A stretch of DNA of 64,000 bases. It comes from Rhizomys pruinosus (taxonomy: Eukaryota; Chordata; Mammalia; Rodentia; Spalacidae). Under the pieces are notes generated by a model. It searched no databases. It worked only from the letters and a program-made list of their open reading frames with translations, and was not told the origin of the DNA. This document shows positions 25,571-37,100 of this stretch, in pieces; positions within the stretch are counted from its first letter, which is position 1; each line of letters starts with the position of its first letter. Location: contig VZQC01006697.1 in assembly GCA_009823505.1 (NCBI GenBank), positions 1,352,774 through 1,416,773 of the forward strand, in the 5' to 3' direction. The translations under genes and the position numbers were made by a program.

Positions 25571-25725
25571 GAGCTGGGCGTGGTGGCACACGCCTTTAAT
25601 CCTAGCACTTGGGAGGCAGAGGCGGGCAGATCTTTGTGAGTTCAAGGCCAGCCTGGTCTACAGAGCGAGTTCCAGGACAGCTGGAGCTACAGGGAGACCC
25701 TGTCTTGAAAAGACCAAAAAAAATA
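25571..25725 (+). mobile_element. B1 SINE, young, exact target-site duplication
   Basis: gagctgggcgtggtggcaca head, ctttaatcctagcacttggg, gggagaccctgtcttgaaaa tail. ttcacacaa occurs at 25562-25570 and again at 25726-25734. Close to the B1 consensus. Confidence 0.96.
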
Positions 25726-26714
25726 TTCACACAAACCCTCTTGGCTGGGGGTATCCTGTCTTGTGTTTACCTTAGGTAGAATTAATTCCAGATACAATCT
25801 GAACACTCTAAGTACCAAAGCCCAGAAAATCTCTCATACCCACATTTTAGAATCTCCTCTCAATGTACCCATATTCTGTGCCTTTTCAAGCATTTTCCTT
25901 TTTATCTAGCCCCTCCTGTAGGTGAAGTGACACAGAGGCCAATAACCCTGACCAAGCCCCTGCCACCTTATTTCCACAAACATCTTGCAGCCTTTCTCGT
26001 GGCCACAGTCTGTTTCTTACTCTATCTCCCATCCAAGTTTGAAACACTTTTAAAATGCATCACAGCAACAGCCAACATCAAAACACCATTTTTTGGACTG
26101 TTACAACCACTTCCTCCAGATGGCTTAGGATATATATCTCCTTCAGAATCATACTAATCTGCACACACAGCAGAAATGAGTTTTAGCAACATTGTCCTTT
26201 GTTGCCTTAGGAGGATCGTAGTCAAGAGAATTACTAAGCTATGTTTTAGAAATATCACTGTGGCCAAAATGAGAAATGATGAAATCTTGAAATAGTATGG
26301 GGATCAAGAGAAGAAAGACTGGAGAAGGGTGTTATATCTGAATTCCCATCTACAGAATTAATTGAGTGACAACATATGAAAAGGAAATACTTGAAGTGGC
26401 TCCAAGCTGTGGTTTGTTTGGTGATGGGAAATGATTTAACACTACAAAGATATTTTACACTGTTGGAGCTAGATCAATGTACCTGAAAATTAGTAATTCA
26501 TACAAAAATAGAAATGTCTTTTTCAGAGTTCTAGAGGCCAAATAGTCAAGATCAAGGCTACATCAGGTTTAGTGTCTGTTGCTCACAAAATGGCACTTTG
26601 ATTTTGTTTACTCCATCAGGGACAGCTATGGTGTTCTAGTTGTAAGTAGCCTTTCATAGGTGTTAGTGATTGAACAGGACTTATGATCCATCCATTTTCA
26701 ACTTTATGGTTGTA

Positions 26715-27033
26715 TTAGTTAATTTTATGTTGTTGATGATAAAATTCCATGACAAAAGCAACTTACGGAAAAGTTGACTTTGGCTTATGGTTCCAAAAGT
26801 ATAATAGTCCATTATAGTGTGGAGGCAAGGTGGCAAGCAGCAGGCACAGTGGCAGAGGCTGAAAGCTCAAACACAAACTGCAGAGAGAAAATTGCAGGAG
26901 GGAAAAAACTACTAATTCTCAAACCTGCCCCAGTGACATGTTTTCTCCAACAACCCCACATCCCTTTAAACGTCCTTGACCTCTCCCAAACAGCATCACC
27001 AGCTGTAGACCAAGTATTCAAATATGTGAGCCT
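26715..27033. mobile_element. Rodent DNA-transposon-like repeat, left part (copy 1)
   Basis: 'gatgataaaattccatgaca', 'aaagcaacttacggaa', 'atggttccaaaagtataat', 'ctttaaacgtccttgacctc' match a common rodent repeat of the '...ataaaacaccatgaccaaaa' type. It is split by the B2 at 27034 and resumes at about 27271 (gtgagacattcctcattta). Its twin in copy 2 lies at 29062-29385. Confidence 0.62.
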
Positions 27034-27265
27034 GGGGCTGGAGAGATGGCCTAGTGGTTAAGAGCGCTGACTACTCTTGCAGAGGACCCAGGTTCCATCC
27101 CCAGCACCCACATGGTGGCTGAGAACCGTCTTTAACTCCAGTTCCAAGGGAATCTGACACCATCTTCTGACCTCCAGGGCATTGTAGGAAATGGGTGCAC
27201 CAACCTACATGCAGACAGTACATTCATACACATACGAAAATAAATAAAATTTTAAAAAAGATTAT
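27034..27265 (+). mobile_element. B2 SINE (copy 1 of the duplication)
   Basis: ggggctggagagatggccta head, gttccatccccagcaccc, catacacatacgaaaataaa tail. atgtgagcct on the left and atgtgatcct on the right look like its target-site duplication. Nested in a DNA-transposon-like repeat. Confidence 0.93.
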
Positions 27266-27609
27266 AAAAAAATGTGATCCTATGTGAGACATTCCTCATT
27301 TAAACCACATTCATGTGGTTGTGAAAAATATACATTCGATGGAGATTTTTATTGAGCATTCAAATTTGGATCTTTTCCTCAGATAGCCATGCCACTTTTT
27401 TCCAAGCCTGGTTGGAGCAGTAAGCTAGAACTCCTAGTCACCCACTAGATTAAGGAAAAACAAATGTTGCTCTGCTGACAGTGTTTATTGGGTATTAGTT
27501 TTCTGTTTTCCATCCCCATTATTTCTGCAAAATGCCCATCTGTACCTCTTGGTTTTGGTGTATTAAATGACTTTGTGCCTTACAATATTTTCTATTAATT
27601 ATCAGGAAA

Positions 27610-27996
27610 ACAGACATAAATCAAGGACCATCTGTAATCCTATCCATGCCTTAATCCTCATAGTCCCCACCCCTTAATGCTAATGCACTGAGGATTACAT
27701 TTTAACATGAATTTTAGAAGTGGCACAAGCTTTAATACATAGCAGAAAGAGGCAAAAACAAAGCATAAGATGGAAATATTTACCACACCACAACATCCAC
27801 AAACCTCGAAAGAGTATGCTTAAGGGAAAAAGCCAGGTGCAAAGGGATGATATCAGTGTGCCTCCATTGATATGCAATGTTTACCATGGCAGACTAATTT
27901 ATAGAGATGAGAAGCAGATTCGAGGTTGCCTACGAATGTAGTGTGGAATCTACACAGGGATTTGCTGAGTGATAACAAAATATGAATAGCAAAAAA
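27610..27996 (+). repeat. Ancient L1M-type 3' region (copy 1)
   Basis: 'tttatagagatgagaagcag', 'gaggttgcctacgaatg' parallel the mammalian L1M 3' UTR. The same old element resumes at 33652 beyond the young L1, with 'acaacattgtgagtatactg'. The second copy is at about 29967-30355. Confidence 0.6.
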
Positions 27997-28013
27997 TTAC
28001 AACATATCTTTTT

Positions 28014-28391
28014 ATAACAGTTTTATTGAAGTTTTGTGCATTTCATACATCATTTCTCATTCCAGTATAGACTCATATCCCCTTCCATGCCCTCCACCCC
28101 ACCTGGGTTCATGCACCCTGCCATTCCTGTCCTGGATCTTTTTCTGATTCTTTTTAAAGTTTTTTCAAGGCATAGGATAATTGTTCTTGGGGAAACTTTA
28201 CTCTTTCATTCTGTTCCCAGTCCCAGTTCCTCTGTTGTTGTTCCCTCTAATCTGTATCTTCACATATACTAAAATTATATGATCTGTATCCAACTGTCAT
28301 TTCCATATCATACTTCAGGATTCACATTTTTCCTTTTTAATTTATATTACTCTAAAATATGCCCACATATCCTCCACCCATATACCAAGAT
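28014..28391 (-). mobile_element. L1 3' end, antisense, cut off at the N (copy 1)
   Basis: 'ttttattgaagttttgtgca', 'ttccatgccctccaccccac', 'gggttcatgcaccctgcca' is the antisense L1 3' UTR start. It is the same insertion as 30371-33634, truncated here only because the contig stops. Confidence 0.85.
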
Positions 28392-28392
28392 N
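28392..28392. other. Single N: assembly gap or join
   Basis: The only ambiguous base in the window, placed exactly between two copies of the same sequence. This is what an unmerged contig overlap looks like. Confidence 0.95.
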
Positions 28393-29385
28393 ACACTTTT
28401 AAAATGCATCACAGCAACAGCCAACATCAAAACACCATTTTTTGGACTGTTACAACCACTTCCTCCAGATGGCTTAGGATATATATCTCCTTCAGAATCA
28501 TACTAATCTGCACACACAGCAGAAATGAGTTTTAGCAACATTGTCCTTTGTTGCCTTAGGAGGATCGTAGTCAAGAGAATTACTAAGCTATGTTTTAGAA
28601 ATATCACTGTGGCCAAAATGAGAAATGATGAAATCTTGAAATAGTATGGGGATCAAGAGAAGAAAGACTGGAGAAGGGTGTTATATCTGAATTCCCATCT
28701 ACAGAATTAATTGAGTGACAACATATGAAAAGGAAATACTTGAAGTGGCTCCAAGCTGTGGTTTGTTTGGTGATGGGAAATGATTTAACACTACAAAGAT
28801 ATTTTACACTGTTGGAGCTAGATCAATGTACCTGAAAATTAGTAATTCATACAAAAATAGAAATGTCTTTTTCAGAGTTCTAGAGGCCAAATAGTCAAGA
28901 TCAAGGCTACATCAGGTTTAGTGTCTGTTGCTCTCAAAATGGCACTTTGATTTTGTTTACTCCATCAGGGACAGCTATGGTGTTCTAGTTGTAAGTAGCC
29001 TTTCATAGGTGTTAGTGATTGAACAGGACTTATGATCCATCCATTTTCAACTTTATGGTTGTATTAGTTTAATTTACTGTTGTTGTGATGATAAAATTCC
29101 ATGACAAAAGCAACTTACGGAAAAGTTGACTTTGGCTTATGGTTCCAAAAGTATAATAGTCCATTATAGTGTGGAGGCAAGGTGGCAAGCAGCAGGCACA
29201 GGTGGCAGAGGCTGAAAGCTCAAACACAAACTGCAGAGAGAAAATTGCAGGAGGGAAAAAACTACTAATTCTCAAACCTGCCCCAGTGACATGTTTTCTC
29301 CAACAACCCCACATCCCTTTAAACGTCCTTGACCTCTCCCAAACAGCATCACCAGCTGTAACCAAGTATCAAATATGTGAGACCT

Positions 29386-29618
29386 GGGGCTGGAGAGATG
29401 GCCTAGTGGTTAAGAGCGCTGACTACTCTTGCAGCAGGACCCAGTTCCATCCCAGCACCCACATGGTGTTGCTGAGAACCGTCTTTAACTCCAGTTCCAA
29501 GGGAATCTGACACCATCTTCTGAACCTCCAGGGCATTGGTAGGAAATGGGTGCACCACCTACATGCGACAGTACATCATACACATACGAAAAATAAATAA
29601 AAAAAAAAAATTAAAAAA
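29386..29618 (+). mobile_element. B2 SINE (copy 2 of the duplication), indel-rich
   Basis: The same insertion as at 27034 but with scattered one- to three-base gains and losses. This looks more like unpolished sequence than like evolutionary drift, because the neighbouring hundreds of bases are near-identical. Confidence 0.9.
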
Positions 29619-30626
29619 GTTATAAAAAAATGTGATCCTATGTGGAGACATTCCTCATTTAATCACATTCACGTGGTTGTGAAAAATATACATTCGATGG
29701 AGATTTTTACTTGAACATTCAAATTTGGATCTTTTCCTCAGATAGCCATGCCACTTTTTTCCAAGCCTGGTTGGAGCAGTAAGCTAGAACTCCTAGTCAC
29801 CCACTAGATTAAGGAAAAACAAATGTTGCTCTGCTGACAGTGTTTATTGGGTATTAGTTTTCTGTTTTCCATCCCCATTATTTCTGCAAAATGCCCATCT
29901 GTACCTCTTGGTTTTGGTGTATTAAATGACTTTGTGCCTTACAATATTTTCTATTAATTATCAGGAAAACAGACATAAATCAAGGACCATCTGTAATCCT
30001 ATCCATGCCTTAATCCTCATAGTCCCCACCCCTTAATGCTAATGCACTGAGGATTACATTTTAACATGAATTTTAGAAGTGGCACAAGCTTTAATACATA
30101 GCAGAAAGAGGCAAAAACAAAGCATAAGATGGAAATATTTACCACACCACAACATCCACAAACCTCGAAAGAGTATGCTTAAGGGAAAAAGCCAGGTGCA
30201 AAGGGATGATATCAGTGTGCCTCCATTGATATGCAATGTTTACCATGGCAGACTAATTTATAGAGATGAGAAGCAGATTCGAGGTTGCCTACGAATGTAG
30301 TGTGGAATCTACACAGGGATTTGCTGAGTGATAACAAAATATGAATAGCAAAAAATTACAACATATCTTTTATAACAGTTTTTTTTGAGTTTTGTGCATT
30401 TCATACATCATTTCTCATTCCAGTATAGACTCATATCCCCTTCCATGCCCTCCACCCCACCCGGGTTCATGCACCCTGCCATTCCTGTCCTGGATCTTTT
30501 TCTGATTCTTTTTAAAGTTTTTTCAAGGCATAGGATAATTGTTCTTGGGGAAACTTTACTATTTCATTCTGTGTCCAGTCCCAGTTCCCTGTGTGTCCCT
30601 CTATCTTGTATCACTTAAAAAAATGC

Positions 30627-30628
30627 AA

Positions 30629-30661
<33 letters not shown>

Positions 30662-30712
30662 ATATATAGATTATAATATATATATATCTTATAATATATA
30701 TATATATATATA
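30627..30712 (+). repeat. (TA)n tract, copy 2 only
   Basis: Long interrupted alternating TA run in the L1 3' UTR. The homologous position in copy 1 (~28255) has no such run. Confidence 0.95.
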
Positions 30713-30790
30713 TCACCATATATCACCTATACTAAACTTATATCATCTGTACACAAACTATCATTTCCATGTAGCATTTCAGGATTCACA

Positions 30791-30940
30791 TTTTTTTGGT
30801 ATTTTTGAGACAGGGTCTCCCTTTAGTCCCAGCTAGCCTGGAGCTCACTCTATAGTCCAGGCTGGCCTTGAATTCACAGAGATCCACCTGCCTCTACCTC
30901 CCAAGTGCTGGGATTAAAGTCGTGCACTACCACACCTGGC
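30791..30940 (-). mobile_element. B1 SINE, antisense, present in only one duplicate
   Basis: gagacagggtctcccttta, ggccttgaattcacagagat, tgggattaaagtcgtgcac. acatttttt flanks both sides. Copy 1 shows the empty site, ttcacatttttcc (28321-28333), so the insertion is younger than the split between the two copies or is polymorphic. Confidence 0.93.
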
Positions 30941-31678
30941 ACATTTTTTCTTTTTAAATTTATATGACTGTAAAATATGCTTACATATCCTCCACCTATA
31001 TACCAAGTTTACAAGGTCTAAAAAGAAGTGGTGGGTTAATTATAAAGCCTGTTGAGGGATTTACATTATAGGACAACAGGGAAAGGGGTATATCCTATTG
31101 ATGTTGTTCAGCGTGCCTTACAACTCAGTGCTGGGTTCTAGCATCCAGAAATGAGGGATACCATTTGTCCTTTGCTTGTCTGGGACTGTGTTACTTCACT
31201 TAGCATAATATCTTCTAGTTCCATCCATTTTCCTGCAAAGTTACTGATGCTATTTTTTCTTTACCACTGCATAGAACTCCATTGTGTAGATGAACCACAT
31301 TTTCTCTATCCACTCATTGGTTGAGAGGCATTTGGATTGGTTCCAGCTCTTAGCTATTGTGAAGAGAACTACAGTAAACATGGCTATGCATGAATCTCTG
31401 CAGTAGGATGAGTCTTGTGGCTATATAACCAGGAGTGGTATGGCTGGGTCAGGTGCTAAGCTCATTTTGAGTCTTCTCAGGGTTCTCCATACTGCTTTCC
31501 ATAGTGGTAGTATGAGTTTACATTCCCCCCTGCAGTGGATGAGTGTTCTCCTTTCACCACGACCTCTCCAGCATTTGGTACCATTTGTTTTCTTCATCCT
31601 AGTCAGTCTTATCGGAGTGAGACAGTCAAATACAATAAGATACCTAGCAACAAACTTAACCAAAGACACAAAGATATA

Positions 31679-31679
31679 T

Positions 31680-31716
<37 letters not shown>

Positions 31717-31717
31717 A
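31679..31717 (+). repeat. (AAC)n microsatellite in inverted ORF2
   Basis: About 12 aac units, directly after the ORF2 motif LTKDTKIYT and before a B1. Confidence 0.97.
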
Positions 31718-31865
31718 AAGTTTGGGTGTTTTTGAGACAGAGTCTCCCTATAACCCCAGCTGGCCTGGAACTCACTCTTTAGACCAAGCTGGCCTTGAAC
31801 TCATAGAGATCTGCCTGCCTCTGCTTCTCAAGTGCTAGGATTAAAGGCATGAGACACCATGCCCG
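31718..31865 (-). mobile_element. B1 SINE, antisense
   Basis: tttgagacagagtctccctat, agctggccttgaactcatag and ggattaaaggcatgagacac. It lies inside the inverted L1 segment. Confidence 0.92.
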
Positions 31866-32334
31866 AGTATACATTTTTTTTTATTCAGAGCATATTAGAA
31901 TTAATTCTTGAGGGTTCTCATCTTAAACATAGCTTTGTAAAAAAAAAAAAACCAATTTCCAAACCGTACCATCATTCTACAGATCTCTTGAATTCATTGT
32001 TCCTATTTAACTGTTGTTTTGTGTCTTTTAATCAATATCTTCCTAACTCCCCAAAACCTGCACAAGACTCTGGGAAACATTATTCTCTACTTCTGTGAGA
32101 TCAACTTTTTAGCTTCCACAAATGAAGAAATAATGAAGGATTGTTTTGTCTTTTCAGTCGCTGGATTGTTTCACTTAATGTCTTGTGGGTTCATCCAAGG
32201 TGTCACAGGGATAGGCTTTGCTGAAGAACATTCCATTATTTAACTGTACTATACCTTATTTCTCCACTCATTTAACAGTGGACACTTCGATTCATTCTGT
32301 TTTCTGACATGAGAGACTAGCTTATATATTTCCT

Positions 32335-32480
32335 TGCAGCTGCTTTAGTTCAGTCTCAGCTCTGTCATTTTCCTAAATAGATAATCTTAGACAAAGTTCT
32401 GCACTCTTTTGTATATTCGAAGTTTCCTTTATTATCTCTATAATGGAGGAAAGAGCTGTATTTATCTTGTTGGGTTGCTA
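32335..32480 (+). repeat. MIR SINE
   Basis: 'cagtctcagctctgtcattt', 'tcttagacaaagttctgcac', 'tttcctttattatctctata' follow the MIR core order. Confidence 0.68.
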
Positions 32481-32490
32481 TGAATAACTG

Positions 32491-32559
32491 AATATATATA
32501 TATATATATATATGTGGGTGTGTGTGTGTGTGTTGGTGGTGTGTGGTGGTGTGGGGAAA
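32491..32559 (+). repeat. Compound (TA)n(TG)n(TGG)n microsatellite
   Basis: TA run, TG run, then tggtggtgtgtggtggtg. Confidence 0.95.
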
Positions 32560-33651
32560 TATCAGAAGGGATTACAATATTTAACAGGCATTTTATTTTC
32601 ATTTTTCAGTAGGGAGATACAAATGTTTGTAGAATCAGAACATATTAGAATTTATTAAACCCTGAAAAGGAGATTGAAGAAGACATCAGAAGATGGAAGG
32701 ACATCCCATGCTCATGGATTGGAAAAATTAAATAATAAACTGTCCCTTTTACCTCAGATTGATATACAGTTCAATTGATCCCATCAAAATCCCCATGAGT
32801 TTCTTCCCAGACTTGGGGAAAAAAATCCTTAATTCTATGGAAATGAAAGACCGAATAGCCAAAGAAACCCTGAGTGAAAAGAGCAATACAGGAGGGATCA
32901 CATACCAGACTTCAAACTATATTACAGGGGCTATAGTCATAAAAACAGCCTGGTACTGGCACAAAAACAGACCCATTGACCAATGGAACAAAACCCAAGT
33001 CCAAACTTGAACACACACAATTTCAGCTGTCTCATATTTGACAAAGGGGCCATTGACCCAGTTGAGGAAAGACAGCATCTTCAGCAAATGGTCTTGGCAA
33101 AACTGGATCACCACTTGTAGAAGAATAAAACAAAACCCCTACCTCTCACCCTGTACAAAAATCAATTCCAAATGGGTCAAAGACCTCAACATGAGACCTG
33201 AAACTTTGAAGGTGATAAAAGAAAACTTTGGCAGCAACCTACAAGACATAGGCATAGGAGAAGACTTCCTAAATCAGACAGCTGTTGCACAGGAAGTGAG
33301 GTTGACAATTGACAAGTGGGACCATTAAACAAAAGCTTCTGTACAGCAAAGAAGCATTAGTTAGTGAAGACAAAACTACAGAGTGGGAGGAAACCTACAC
33401 CAGTAATACATCAGACAGAATATTGACTTCCAGAATATATAGACTGCTCAAAAAAAAAAAGAGAAAACAAATGAATCACTCAAAAGATGGAGTAAAGAGC
33501 TGAACAGAGACTTCACAAATGAGGAAATAAAGATGGCCGAGAAACTTCTTTAAAATGTTATTAAATAAGTAAAATTAAAAAAAATTTAAATGTTCAACAT
33601 TCAAACAATTAAGGAAATGCAAATTAAAACCACCTTACAACATATCTTTTT

Positions 33652-33765
33652 ACAGTTATGAAATGTATGAATGTACTGGATCTAGATAATGGTGAGATCA
33701 TACAACATTGTGAGTATACTGAAAGGCACTGTACTCTACAGTTTAAAAATAGTAAATTGCAGGAT
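33652..33765 (+). repeat. Ancient L1M 3' region, right part
   Basis: 'ggtgagatcatacaacattg', 'tgagtatactgaaaggcac' match the mammalian L1M 3' UTR and continue the fragment interrupted by the young L1. Confidence 0.6.
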
Positions 33766-33800
33766 ATATATATATATATAGTATATATATATATATATAA
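33766..33800 (+). repeat. (TA)n microsatellite
   Basis: Two alternating TA runs separated by a gta step. Confidence 0.95.
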
Positions 33801-36800
33801 TAGAAAATAACTAGTTACAAGGACATGATAAATAATTAAATAAAATAAATATAAAATGACAATACATAGCTAGATAAATTAAAATAAAACATGAATGACT
33901 GAGTGAAGCTGTACACTTAGAAAACCTCAGAAGTACAGAGATGAAGAGTTCAATTTTGTTCTAATTAGTGTATTTGTAGCAGAACTAGACTTAGAAGATG
34001 AACTCCTGAGAACATACTTGACTGAAATACAGCTGCAGAAAACAGGCCATGGTACTACTCAGGGAGCAGAAATACATACAGCCAAAGTCAAGAAACATTG
34101 CCCAACATGTGTGTAGAGGGGAGGAAAGTAGGGGAGAGAGCTTGAAAGAAGCAATTTACAAAGAACAGCTCAGAGCTGTACCTACCTCCCTTTCTCTTTC
34201 ACCATTATTTGGGAGAAAACAAGCCAGAATATAGCTCACATAAGTAATTACCATATATCCTGAACTTTTCCCATTAGTCATCTTCTCTGATATTTGGCTT
34301 CTTATGATTTGTGACTCACCTGTAACACTGAGTTCTTCAGTTCAGAGTGTGCAGAAGGGTGACATTTTCATCTCAGCAGTGGACAAAAGCTCACCATCCA
34401 AGAATGATTAAACTTTAAAATGTCACACATCTAAAAGACTGAGAATCAGATAGCATTGGTGTGAATAACCAAAACACAGCTTTATAACTGGCAAAGGGAA
34501 AAATAAAATGAATGAGATTTATAAAAGCAAAATAATGGTTAATGATCTCTATTCAAATGTGGCAAACTCTTGAAAATGTGAAGAATAGAAAGGGATTGCA
34601 GCTCAGGAGGCCCATATGACTAGAGTTTCATTTTATAATGAAGAAAACTGGTCCCCACTCTTCCTGTACCGACTTGGTTGCTGTTTGCTCTTATCATACC
34701 TCTAAATGTTTTATTTTCCATATAATTATATGGAAGGCAAGTAGGTAAAAAGATAGTTATTTAAAGTGTAAATACATTGCGTCAACCACATAAATTAGAG
34801 ATCTGGGAACTAGAAACCATATTTAGCAACCATAAGCACAGAGGGTCAAAACCGAAGAAATGAATTGTTTCATGATTATATGAGCTAGAAATCTAAAGAA
34901 CAAGGCACTGGCAAGATATACTGCCCGTAAGGAAAAGATGTGTTTCATACCTCTCTTCTTGACTTGTGACCTATTTCTTCTCCCTGTGTTTCTTCATATG
35001 GTACTTGTATGCATGTCTGTTTCTCTGGCCTGTTAGGTAGGGCCCACCCTAATACTTCCAAACCCCATCTATCAATAAGTTCATATTCTGAAGTATGTCA
35101 GCATATGAATGCACACAGTTCAAACCTGAGCAACTCTGTTATCTGAATTTGCCCTTTTCAAATCATGGTGACTCTAATGACACACAAATTGCATAGATAC
35201 TTATTTCTCTTCCATAGCCCTCTCCCACATCCCACATGAACTTCATTCTTTAGTCCCTCAGAATCATGTGGAGTTTGGAAGCTGACTGGGGAGTTGTGCA
35301 CAAGCAGCAATTTGCCAATAACACAATTACTGCAATTACCAACAATTATCATGTTAAGAAAAGCATGCCCTACCACTGCTTGGGTAATTTTCAACAAGTA
35401 TTTTTAAAGAAACGGATATACAATTTCTCCCCGTAAAGACAAAATGTTTGTACAAGGAACAGCCCTCCACCTCCGTTCTTTGTAAATGCTTCTGTTCTAC
35501 GGATTTGCCTGGGGTCCTTAATCAATCTTGGCTTCTGACCATCTTTACTTCCCCATGATACTTCATTCTCTGGCTTCATGCTGACACTATGCCAAAAGAA
35601 CATGCTAAACACCAAGACACCGATCAGGCTGTTGTCCACATGTCTGTGCACTAAATCAGTTTTCTTCCAAAAGAAGAGGATTATTGTGAAGCTGTCAAGC
35701 TGAGGGACATTAAATGGGCTGAACTGAAGTCTTCTATCAGCAGTAGCAGTTATCTCTGTCAGACTCAAGTCCTGCAGACACTTAAAAGGCAATTTGGTCC
35801 TTATGGGTGGGCGATTAAAAATAACAAAACCCAAGAAAGACAAAATGGAAACACCCATGTTACCTGGTGGTCTGCCAACCAAGATAGCAACTGCATATTC
35901 CATACTTGATACTGTGACCTTTACGGTCTCAGAGAAACCAAGCTTTCAGATAAGGCGATGTACCTCCAATCACCCCTGGAAGTTTACGCTAGCCAAGGTC
36001 ATAGCAGAAAGATGACAGCAATGTCTGTGGAGAGTTTCAAGGAAGGCAAAGAGCTTGTAGTACTGATAAGCATTGGAAACATACAGTTCCTTGGGATAGA
36101 AGTAGGTATTTCTGTACAATATGATTCCCTCTGCTAAGAAAAAGAGCGAGTCTCATGGACAACTTTATAGTGTCAAATCTAAGACTGTGAAGGTTAGAAG
36201 GTAGCCAGCCAGGGGAGAACTAAAGGGAAATTATCTCCTAGCTCAAGGGAACCCCGATTAAATTGGATTTCTGATCTAACATTTGCACTTGTGTAGGGGC
36301 TGAACCCTGATAGGAGGCCAGCTCCATAGCCCCATGTGTCAGTCTGGAAAGTCGATTAGACAGGAGAAGACTAGTCCCTATGGGGGCTCAGCAAAGGAGA
36401 AACTGATGGAATCCAGTTGGGCACAACCTAAGAGCAAAGGGAGCTAATGGTATTCTCCTCTGGAAAATGTAGGCACAGGCCTGTTTTTTGCATGCTCGGT
36501 GAATTCCTTGGTGAAAGGACTGGTTGAGTACTGAATCTGTATCCTCCCCTAATTCTCTATCATCTGCTAAAATGGGAATTTCCTTTCATCAGTCCTAACA
36601 TCCAATTAGAGCAAGTCCTGTACATTGTCAGCTCATATTAAATGTATGCCTGCCTGCAGGGTGCATGGGGCGTAGGGGCAGGAAATTTGTATTACTGGGA
36701 AGGTCCCAGTGCTCAGGCAGATTTCTTTTGTCACTAGCCTCAGATGTGAAAATTCTGAAGTCCAGGAGGATAGAGAGGTCCTTGGCATTGAGATCTGGGC

Positions 36801-37100
36801 TTTGTCCCCACTGGATCCACACAGCTTTCTCTTTAATGCAATGCTTTATCTCTCCTAGAAAAGACAAGCCTTTTTCTCTTGGTGAGGTTTCTGCCAGCTA
36901 CATCAATTGCAGTTTCAATGTACAAAAAAAAAATGGATGGAGAAAGGGTTTAACTGTGCAAAATAGCTTCAGTTTCTGCTTTTCTCTGTAGATAGAAGAA
37001 TGCATCTGAGACCATCTGCCAATCTCTATCATGTACGGCAGTAAGCAGTGCAATTAGGGACATGGCAGAAGGAATGTGTAAGTTTCCGCCCCACCTACCC
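33801..37100. other. Intron; only faint old-repeat remnants
   Basis: Around 34960-35150 'tagggcccaccctaatactt' resembles an old mammalian repeat. A 170-codon open frame on the - strand (35391-35903) is the longest one here not explained by a repeat, but it has no recognisable domain and no splice or promoter context. Confidence 0.5.

Larger units (their letters stand above)
26044..28391 (+). repeat. Direct duplication, copy 1 (ends at the N)
   Basis: From acacttttaaaatgcatc onward this 2.35 kb matches 28393-31012 almost base for base outside a few indel-rich patches. It ends exactly one base before the single N. See copy 2. Confidence 0.95.
28393..31012 (+). repeat. Direct duplication, copy 2 (with extra B1 and longer TA tract)
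   Basis: Same order as copy 1, then continues into unique sequence. Small indels crowd in 29060-29720 (e.g. extra or missing single bases within the B2). Copy 2 additionally has a (TA)n run at 30627-30712 and a B1 at 30791-30940, both absent from copy 1. Confidence 0.93.
31903..32652. other. ~750-base block of old DNA inserted in a younger L1
   Basis: tcagagcatattagaatt (31885-31902) recurs as tcagaacatattagaatt (32635-32652), 17 of 18 identical. Between them is an antisense L1M-like stretch ('gagatcaactttttagcttc', 'gggttcatccaaggtgtca', ~31960-32330), a MIR (32335-32480) and a compound microsatellite, none belonging to the surrounding L1. It splits the inverted ORF2 just before DIRRWKDIPCSW. 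Confidence 0.7.
30371..33634 (-). mobile_element. L1 with 5' inversion (twin priming), 17-base target-site duplication
   Basis: From 30371 to about 31620 the sequence is antisense L1: 3' UTR, then the ORF2 C-terminus. At about 31621 it flips to sense ORF2 (RYLATNLTKDTK) and continues, with interruptions, to 33634 (...EMQIKTT). The two parts abut in L1 coordinates within about ten bases, as twin priming predicts. ttacaacatatcttt(tt) flanks both sides (30356-30370; 33635-33651). It inserted into an ancient L1M. It contains two B1s, TA and AAC repeats and a block of foreign old DNA. ORF2 is broken. Confidence 0.88.

Noticed and set aside
32759..33503. Open frames resembling reverse-transcriptase C-terminal protein
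   Set aside because: These are fragments of L1 ORF2 in the inverted segment, broken by frameshifts; annotated within the L1 rather than as genes.
35391..35903. 170-codon open frame on the - strand
   Set aside because: Longest frame not explained by a repeat, but no recognisable domain, biased codon use or splice context; such a length can occur by chance in 64 kb.
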